Part shown: piece after piece, positions 58,658-64,000 of the stretch | Layout: each line of letters begins with the position of its first letter | Position numbering within the stretch: position 1 is the first letter of the stretch | DNA from: Nitrospirota bacterium | Lineage (GTDB): Bacteria > Nitrospirota > JACRHJ01 | DNA: 64,000 nt | NCBI GenBank assembly: GCA_016212105.1 | Contig: JACRHJ010000032.1 | Location: 28,051-92,050, forward strand | Reading direction: 5' to 3' | The notes under the pieces: generated by a model | What the model was told of the DNA's origin: nothing | Seen by the model: the letters and a program-made list of their open reading frames with translations, nothing else | Database searches by the model: none | Position numbers and translations under genes: made by a program

Positions 58658-59916
58658 TGCCAGTGCACGGCGAGATATGGACGGTGAAGGAGCTGTTCGT
58701 CCTGCCGAACGAGTACATATACTGGGCGATACAGATAGTCATGTACCCGTTCATGACCGGCCTGGTCGCGGGCGCGTTCGTGTTGTCGTCGCTGTACCAC
58801 GTCTTCGGCGTCAAGGCGCTCAAGGACATCGCCAGGTTCGCGCTGGTATTTTCCATGTCGCTCCTGCCGGTCGCCATGATGCCGCTCCAGCTCCACCTGA
58901 TGCAGCCGCTCCGGGGCATAGAGGTCATGATGACGCCGCACTTCACGTCCGCCATAGCCGCATTCGGGATAGTCTTCATGACCTATGCCTCGATCGTCGC
59001 GTCCGAGCTGTGGTTCGTGTACCGCGAGCATTTCGTGACGACGGCGCGGGCGCTCTCCGCGAAGTCTGACAGGTCGGCGCTGGACGGGATGCGGCTGATG
59101 CTGTTCCGTGCCCTGACGCTCGGCGCGTACGACGTGTCCGAGGCCGCGCTCGCCAAAGACCACAAGGCCGTGACAATCCTCGCCGGCATAGGCATACCGG
59201 TCGCGTGTTTCCTGCACGGGTACGCCGGTTTCATATTCGGCTCGGTAAAGGCGAACGCGTTATGGATGACGCCGCTCATGCCGGTAATCTTCATCATGTC
59301 GGCAATAGTGTCGGGCATAGCGCTCTGCATACTGGTGTACATAACCATCTCGGTGTACAGGCACCGCACGGCGGGCGGCGTAAGCGGCGGGTCCAGGGAA
59401 TGCAGCACGGCGAAAGAGGTCCTCTGCGTGCCGGGTACAATGGCCGCGATGGACGCGACCCGCTACCTCAGGATATTCATGATATTCGCCATCACGCTTG
59501 AGCTGCTCGACATCATATTCCGGGGGTACACAGCGGTAAAGTCCTGGGACATCCTCAGGCAGGTAATCTACGGCAAGGACTTCTACAATATTTTCATATT
59601 CCAGTACGGCGTCGGGAACCTGCTGCCGTTCATACTCCTGATGCTGCCGGGCCTCACCGTGCGGCGCACCGTCGTGGCGGCGGTCCTCGTCCTGTTCGGC
59701 GTATTCATGATGCGCTGGAACGTCGTCATAGGCGGGCAGTCGTTCTCGCTCACCTTCTCCGGGTTCATGCACTACCACATGCCCGTCGTCCCGAGCGACC
59801 TCGAAACTTTCAGGGAGGGGCTCGGCGGGGTGATGCTCGTCGCCGTCACCCCTTTCGTGATATTCCACTTCCTGAACAAGGTGATGCCGGTCTTCCCGGC
59901 ACGGGAGGGGCGCTGA
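58657..59916 (+). CDS. NrfD/HybB-type ten-helix membrane subunit
   Basis: 419 residues; ATG 58657 overlaps the preceding TGA (TGATG). Longer than the NrfD at 31471, with about ten TM helices ('YIYWAIQIVMYPFMTGLVAGAFVLSSL', 'IARFALVFSMSLLPVAMMPLQLHLMQPLRGIEVM', 'FTSAIAAFGIVFMTYASIVASELWFVYREHFV', 'ACFLHGYAGFIFGSVKANALWMTPLMPVIFIMSAIVSGIAL', 'RWNVVIGGQSFSLTFSGFMHY'). Quinone-reactive subunit. Together with the FeS and tetrahaem proteins it resembles NrfBCD or Qrc-like electron-input modules. Confidence 0.93.
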   Translation: MPVHGEIWTVKELFVLPNEYIYWAIQIVMYPFMTGLVAGAFVLSSLYHVFGVKALKDIARFALVFSMSLLPVAMMPLQLHLMQPLRGIEVMMTPHFTSAIAAFGIVFMTYASIVASELWFVYREHFVTTARALSAKSDRSALDGMRLMLFRALTLGAYDVSEAALAKDHKAVTILAGIGIPVACFLHGYAGFIFGSVKANALWMTPLMPVIFIMSAIVSGIALCILVYITISVYRHRTAGGVSGGSRECSTAKEVLCVPGTMAAMDATRYLRIFMIFAITLELLDIIFRGYTAVKSWDILRQVIYGKDFYNIFIFQYGVGNLLPFILLMLPGLTVRRTVVAAVLVLFGVFMMRWNVVIGGQSFSLTFSGFMHYHMPVVPSDLETFREGLGGVMLVAVTPFVIFHFLNKVMPVFPAREGR

Positions 59917-60286
59917 GCCTTTAAACCGCATCTCCCCTCCCTTGAGGGGAGGGGACCAAGGGGAGGGTGAATGTGCAAATTGTGCACCCCCACCCTGCCC
60001 TCCCCCCTCGAAGGGGGAGGGTATGAGGCATAAACACCTTGAATTCGCTTATGCAATCGGTTATATTAGGAAAAGCAGCCCGGCGGGCGGACCACGCCGG
60101 GCTTTATTGTCCGCGCAAACATGTTTGTCACCCCCGTGAAAACGGGGGTCCATTTTGACCTTCTATGATTGACAATGGATTCCCGCTGGAGTTTACCCCG
60201 GTATGACTAAAGCCGGGGCGGGAATGACAACCTGTGTCAGCTTGATAGTCCATATTGGCAGGCAACAATAGCAACAGGAAAACCAC
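59917..60286. repeat. 370-bp spacer: H repeats, terminator, B', A
   Basis: H-type palindromes at about 59931-59965 (CTCCCCTCCCTTGAGGGGAG) and 59990-60020 (CCCTCCCCCCTCGAAGGGGGAGG); terminator as listed; B' 60127-60159; A element (reverse) 60175-60228. No gene seen. Confidence 0.8.
60077..60108 (+). terminator. Terminator of the tetrahaem-FeS-NrfD module
   Basis: AGCCCGGCG (60077-60085) pairs with CGCCGGGCT (60095-60103), followed by TTATT. Confidence 0.7.
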
Positions 60287-61015
60287 ATGGAACCAAACGA
60301 CCCGTTGTACGAGATGACGAACGGCAGCCTGAGCAGGGAGCAGTTCCTGTTAAACGAGATAAAGGTCGGCGACACCTGGCGGCTGTTCAAGATAATGGCC
60401 GAGTTCGTCGAGGGGTTCGAGCAGATGGCGGGCACCGGCCCTGCCGTCACGGTCTTCGGCTCGGCGCGCTCCAAGGACTCGGACGCCCGCTACCAGACCG
60501 CGCGCCGGTTCGGCAAGGTCATGGCGGAGAAGGGTATCACGGTCGTCACCGGCGGCGGCCCCGGCATCATGGAGGCCGCGAACAGGGGCGCGTACGAGAC
60601 CGGCGGCAAGTCCGTCGGGCTGAACATCGAGCTGCCGCTTGAGCAGTCGCACAACCCGTACCTCACGAAGTCGGTCACGTTCCGGCACTTCTTCATACGC
60701 AAGGTTATGCTGGTCAAGTACTCGTCGGCGTTCATCATATTTCCCGGCGGGTTCGGGACGATGGACGAGTGCTTCGAGGCGCTGACGCTCATACAGACGA
60801 TGAAGATTCGTCCGTTCCCGGTAATCCTCGTGGACAAGAAGTTCTGGGGCGGCCTGTGGGACTGGATAAAGGAGCGCTCGCTGAAGGACGGCATGATCTC
60901 CGCAGCGGACCTCGAACTGGTCTCGTTTATAGACGACCCGCTGGAGATCGCGGACAAGGTCCTGAACTTCTACCAGGCCGCGAAGGAGCAGAGGCGGGAG
61001 CGGCAGGGGTTTTAA
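60287..61015 (+). CDS. LOG-family protein (TIGR00730-type)
   Basis: 242 residues. Rossmann fold with 'VTVFGSARSKDSDARYQTARRFGKVMAEKGITVVTGGGPGIMEAANRGAYETGG' and the LOG signature 'FPGGFGTMDECFEALTLIQT'. Relatives are cytokinin riboside phosphoribohydrolases or general nucleotide 5'-monophosphate hydrolases; older annotation as lysine decarboxylase is not supported. An N-terminal extension of about 45 residues precedes the core. Cytosolic. Confidence 0.92.
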   Translation: MEPNDPLYEMTNGSLSREQFLLNEIKVGDTWRLFKIMAEFVEGFEQMAGTGPAVTVFGSARSKDSDARYQTARRFGKVMAEKGITVVTGGGPGIMEAANRGAYETGGKSVGLNIELPLEQSHNPYLTKSVTFRHFFIRKVMLVKYSSAFIIFPGGFGTMDECFEALTLIQTMKIRPFPVILVDKKFWGGLWDWIKERSLKDGMISAADLELVSFIDDPLEIADKVLNFYQAAKEQRRERQGF

Positions 61016-61245
61016 AGGTAGATATGCCCCCAGCCCCCCTGCCCCCCCCAGGTGGGGAGGGGGAAGAAATTGTAGGGTGGGCTACGCCCACCAGATTGTC
61101 TTTGTAGGGCGCGACGCCCTCGGCGCGCCGGAATTAACATGGGCCGACACGCGCTTCGCTTGGTACGGCCCCTACCAAAAGCAGTATGGTTGCCCCTCAC
61201 CCCAACCCCTCTCCCGCGAGGAGAGGGGATTAACAGGAGGCGAAC
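61016..61245. repeat. H-type repeats
   Basis: C/G-run palindrome about 61028-61068, and an H element about 61196-61230 (CCCCTCTCCCGCGAGGAGAGGGG) directly before the cupin gene's ACAGGAGG. Confidence 0.7.
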
Positions 61246-61722
61246 ATGTCCGACAACAAGTCCCGGCTGCACAGGTTCCAGCCGGATACGTATACGTGGA
61301 GCGAGGTCGAGAAGGAACAGTACAAGGACGCGGGCGGCTGCTGGTGCGGGATTGACCGCAACACGCTCATCGGCAACCGTGGCGAAAGTTCAAAATTCCA
61401 CCTGCGGTACTTCGAGATTAACCCCGGCGGGAACTCCTCTCTTGAGAAGCACGGGCACGAGCACACCGTGATTTGCGCGCGGGGCAGGGGCCGGGCTATC
61501 GTGGACGACCGTCTGCACGATATGTCGATGATGGACGTCCTGTACGTCGCGCCGGACACGCCGCACCAGCTTCTTAACCCGTACTCCGAGCCGTTCGGGT
61601 TCTTCTGCATCGTGGACGCGGAGCGCGACAGGCCGCGCGAGCTGGACAAAGAGGACGTCGAGCGACTTGAGGCGTCCCCCGAGACGCGCGGGAAGTTCGT
61701 CGGGTATATTCAGGGGGATTAG
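61246..61722 (+). CDS. Cupin-domain protein
   Basis: 158 residues. Conserved cupin motif 1 'GGNSSLEKHGHEHTVICARGRGRAIV' (H-x-H-x4-like metal site) and motif 2 'DTPHQLLNPYSEPFGFFCIVD'. N-terminal 'FQPDTYTWSEVEKEQYKDAGGCWCGIDRNTLIG' is unusual, with a CWC pair. Family resembles mannose-6-phosphate isomerase/quercetinase-like cupins; activity unknown. AGGAGG upstream. Confidence 0.88.
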   Translation: MSDNKSRLHRFQPDTYTWSEVEKEQYKDAGGCWCGIDRNTLIGNRGESSKFHLRYFEINPGGNSSLEKHGHEHTVICARGRGRAIVDDRLHDMSMMDVLYVAPDTPHQLLNPYSEPFGFFCIVDAERDRPRELDKEDVERLEASPETRGKFVGYIQGD

Positions 61723-61731
61723 GGGGCTGCG

Positions 61732-62856
61732 ATGTCCGAGGCTGGTGCGGGGAAACCACGGGGGCGGAAGGTGCTCAAGGTTGCGGCCATGTGCCTGCTC
61801 GCGCTGGCGGCGTTATACGGTGCATGGTATGGATATATCTACAACCAGGCCCTGCAACCCCAGACCGGCCCGTTAAATCTGATAGACCAGCGCGTCATTA
61901 ACTTCCATGGGAGCAACGGTGTCACGCCACATAATTTTTCTCTACGGATTACCGCAGTACGCTATTTGAGGGTAATGGTAAAGGGAGACCACAACAGCAT
62001 ACGCTTCTATCGTCAGGTAGCAAGAGAGACAAATCCTGCATATGCATATAACTCTTATCAAGACGATTTAATAGGAGCAATTAATGCAGTGTGCGAGGAC
62101 TTTGACAGGGTAGGTTACAGCCTGCTCCTTCAGGTTATCGAGAAAAAGCAGGGCTATCCAAAGGCATTGGCATGCGCTTGCGAAAATGTCAGCTGGTATG
62201 CCTTCTCGAATAGCAAAGACATTGTCGCCGAGTTCGGAGAAGAAAAGACAATAGCGGCGCTGACTAAAAACGTCTGCCATAAAGACGCTAAGGTACGCCT
62301 GTCTGCGGCAGCCGCACTCTTGTCTTTAAATAAAGGCGACGTTGCCTTGCCAGTTTTGGAGAAAATAGTCTTGGATGGTTCTCCTCAATCCGTTGGCGCG
62401 GTTTACGCCCTTTTTAAATATCGAGTTACCGGACCCGACCCGGAGGCTGGTTACTGTCGTACATCCACGGATGAACTGCTGGACAAAAGAGGGATGGAGA
62501 TTCTGAAAATGACGCTGACATGCCCAACGACCAACGAGGCAAAGGCAGTCGCAGCCCTTGAATTGTCGTCAATGGGCCATGCGGAACTTGCCGAGCCTGC
62601 GGCGCTCGCATTGCTTAAAGTCTTTCTCATCAGGGGTGACTTGGATTGTGGCGCGAACAAAACTAACGGGCGGGCGCTTGACTACGTAACCCGCACTCTC
62701 ATCCGGATGAAGAGCAAAGCCGCCGTCCCCTACTTAAAACAACTGGTTCTAAACGGAAAGGCTTCATATAACGCAAGCAGTATACTGGAATACCTGAAGT
62801 CCGTTGACCAACAGGCGTACCTCGAAGCCAAGGAATACGATGATACTCATCACTAA
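61732..62856 (+). CDS. HEAT-repeat-like protein with N-terminal TM helix
   Basis: 374 residues. A basic N-terminus and one TM helix (about 15-37, 'KVAAMCLLALAALYGAWYGYIY') precede a helical repeat region ('ACENVSWYAFSNSKDIVAEFGEEKTIAALTKNVCHKDAKVRLSAAAALLSLNKGDVALPVLEKIVLDGSPQSVGAVYALFKY', 'EAKAVAALELSSMGHAELAEPAALALLKVFL', 'RMKSKAAVPYLKQLVLNGKASYNASSILEYLK') typical of HEAT repeats. The first 45 codons are GC-rich, the rest clearly less so. The 3' end overlaps the D-aminoacylase gene by 17 nt. Confidence 0.78.
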   Translation: MSEAGAGKPRGRKVLKVAAMCLLALAALYGAWYGYIYNQALQPQTGPLNLIDQRVINFHGSNGVTPHNFSLRITAVRYLRVMVKGDHNSIRFYRQVARETNPAYAYNSYQDDLIGAINAVCEDFDRVGYSLLLQVIEKKQGYPKALACACENVSWYAFSNSKDIVAEFGEEKTIAALTKNVCHKDAKVRLSAAAALLSLNKGDVALPVLEKIVLDGSPQSVGAVYALFKYRVTGPDPEAGYCRTSTDELLDKRGMEILKMTLTCPTTNEAKAVAALELSSMGHAELAEPAALALLKVFLIRGDLDCGANKTNGRALDYVTRTLIRMKSKAAVPYLKQLVLNGKASYNASSILEYLKSVDQQAYLEAKEYDDTHH

Positions 62857-64000
62857 CACCACCGTCTACGACGGCTCCGGCTCTGACGGCTACACCGCCG
62901 ACATCCTGATAGACGGCGACAGGATCGCGGACATCCGGCCCGGCATCGCCGCGCCCGGCGCGCACGTGATAGACGGCACGGGCCTCGCCGCCGCGCCCGG
63001 CTTCATAGACATACACGCCCACTCCGAGTTCTCGATGCTCGCGGAGCCTTCAGCCCCGTCGAAGGTAATGCAGGGCGTTACGACCGAGGTATCCGGCAAC
63101 TGCGGCCTGTCCGCGGCCCCGCTCATCGGCCCGGCAGCGGTAGCGAGAGAGAAGGACCTCACCGAGTACGGCATCCGCGAGCGGTGGTCAACCTTCGACG
63201 AGTTCTTCGCGCTGTTGGAGGAGACCCGGCCCGCGCTGAACTTCGCGACACTCTGCGGACACGGGAACGTCCGCGCCTCCGTCATGGGCTACGAGGACAG
63301 GCGTCCCACCGAGGACGAGTTCTTTCGCATGGAGACGCTGCTCGACGCCGCGATGCAGGCGGGCGCGTTCGGCATGTCCACCGGCCTCATCTACCCGCCG
63401 GGCGTTTACAGCGATACCGACGAGCTGGTAAGGCTCGCGAAGGTAGTCGCCCGGCATAATGGCATATACGCGTCCCACATGCGGAGCGAGGGCGCAAACG
63501 TCATCGAGTCCATCGACGAGGCCATACGCATTGGCCGCGAGGCGGGTCTGGGCGTGCAGATATCGCACCTCAAGACCGCGGGGCAGCCCAACTGGGACAA
63601 GCTCGCATCCATCATACAGGCCATTGAGCAGGCCCGGTACGAGGGCGTCGATGTGACCGCAGACAGATACCCGTATACCGCGTCCAGCACCGACCTTGAC
63701 GCGATACTCCCGGCATGGTCTTATGTCGGGGGCGCGGCGGAAGAGATGAAGCGGCTGCGCGACCCGGAGATACGCGGAAAACTCAGGGCGGAGGTACTGG
63801 AGAACCACCCCGACCCCGAGTACTGGGGCCGCGTGATGATCTCCTCGGTCGTGACGGACAAGAACCGGCACCTTGAAGGCAAGAGGCTCGACTGGGCGGC
63901 GCAGTCGCGCGGCCAGGAGCCGGTAGACGCGCTGTTCGACATACTCATAGAGGAAGAGGTGCGCCCGCAGGCGATTTACTTCACGATGAACGAGGGGAAC
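62840..64000 (+). CDS. N-acyl-D-amino-acid deacylase (amidohydrolase), C-terminus cut by window
   Basis: 387 residues visible, frame open at the edge; ATG 62840 overlaps the previous gene. D-aminoacylase/dihydroorotase-like metallohydrolase: 'LIDGDRIADIRPGIAAPGAHVIDGTGLAAAPGFIDIHAHSEFSML' (HXH metal site), 'GVTTEVSGNCGLSAAP' (Cys ligand), 'NFATLCGHGNVRASVMG', 'FGMSTGLIYPPGVYSDTDELVRLAKVV', 'YASHMRSEG' and 'VQISHLKTAG'. Removes acyl groups from N-acyl-D-amino acids, for example in cell-wall-derived peptides. Confidence 0.93.
   Translation, partial: MILITNTTVYDGSGSDGYTADILIDGDRIADIRPGIAAPGAHVIDGTGLAAAPGFIDIHAHSEFSMLAEPSAPSKVMQGVTTEVSGNCGLSAAPLIGPAAVAREKDLTEYGIRERWSTFDEFFALLEETRPALNFATLCGHGNVRASVMGYEDRRPTEDEFFRMETLLDAAMQAGAFGMSTGLIYPPGVYSDTDELVRLAKVVARHNGIYASHMRSEGANVIESIDEAIRIGREAGLGVQISHLKTAGQPNWDKLASIIQAIEQARYEGVDVTADRYPYTASSTDLDAILPAWSYVGGAAEEMKRLRDPEIRGKLRAEVLENHPDPEYWGRVMISSVVTDKNRHLEGKRLDWAAQSRGQEPVDALFDILIEEEVRPQAIYFTMNEGN

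Overview
The window is a high-GC chromosomal segment of a Gram-negative bacterium. The cell-envelope genes lpxC, bamD and mreBCD-mrdA-rodA show an outer membrane and a rod shape. A very large c-type cytochrome complement (65 canonical CXXCH haem motifs in six proteins) and two NrfD-type quinol-linked modules point to anaerobic respiration with extensive periplasmic or extracellular electron transfer. Lysine/DAP synthesis uses LL-diaminopimelate aminotransferase (DapL). Together with sigma-54 regulation and dense palindromic intergenic repeats, this suggests an uncultured Desulfobacterota- or Nitrospirota-like lineage. The exact phylum cannot be fixed from this window alone.

Layout. 1-1762 (-): partial inositol-monophosphatase-family gene and a CorC/HlyC-type membrane protein. 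2031-11097 (+): dispersed DAP/lysine cluster lysA, TPR gene, dapF, dapA, dapB, FAH-family gene, dapL. A visibly AT-richer three-gene cassette (TIGR04255-like, unknown, HEPN-like; 6209-7907) sits between dapA and dapB. 11128-17743 (+): orphan HicB-like gene, rph, rdgB, FmdB-type gene, engB, periplasmic cyclophilin, bamD, an AT-rich secreted protein, a sirohaem-synthesis dehydrogenase, and lpxC preceded by a near-consensus sigma-54 promoter. 17954-27784: TPR protein, 15-haem cytochrome, peptide-binding lipoprotein, a histidine kinase with a haem motif in its sensor domain, its NtrC-type partner, and a double-CNMP/rhodanese fusion.

28038-34973 (-) is the most distinctive block. A sigma-54-type promoter precedes four tandem paralogous glycine-rich small membrane proteins, then a PsrB-like ferredoxin, NrfD, a molybdopterin oxidoreductase, and a 12-haem protein that joins a NapC-like anchor to three c7-like trihaem repeats. 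35418-40492: a NapC-like 10-haem cytochrome, a glycosyltransferase, and an ECF-sigma/anti-sigma stress operon. 40524-46290 (-): mreB-mreC-mreD-mrdA-rodA; the mrdA product (PBP2) has an unusual C-terminal tail of eight 12-residue repeats. 46445-56158: RDD protein, small proteins, a 13-15 haem cytochrome, the System II cytochrome c maturation pair ccsB/resB, tsaC-like gene, FmdB-like gene, an 11-haem NapC-like cytochrome and hemL. 56441-64000 (+): ferritin-like protein, a tetrahaem-FeS-NrfD module without a catalytic subunit, LOG-family protein, cupin, HEAT-like protein, and a partial D-aminoacylase.

The intergenic spaces are filled with short palindromic repeats, named A-H below. A: about 55 bp, GTCATTCCCGCCCCGG...GCGGGAATCCAG. 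B: GTCATTCCCGCGAAAGCGGG-type and the CCCCCGTGAAAACGGGGG variant. C: CCCCGTGTCAAGCACGGGG, with a long-loop form. D: GGGCCGCCTTCTTNNAAGAAGGCGGGAC. E: GGGCCGACNNNNGTCGGCCC. F: GTCCCTCCGCTTCGGTCGGGAC. G: ATTCTTCGCTNCGCTCAGAAT. H: CCCCCTCTC...GAGAGGGG. They interrupt operons and account for most space between genes. No rRNA, tRNA, CRISPR array or transposase was recognised.
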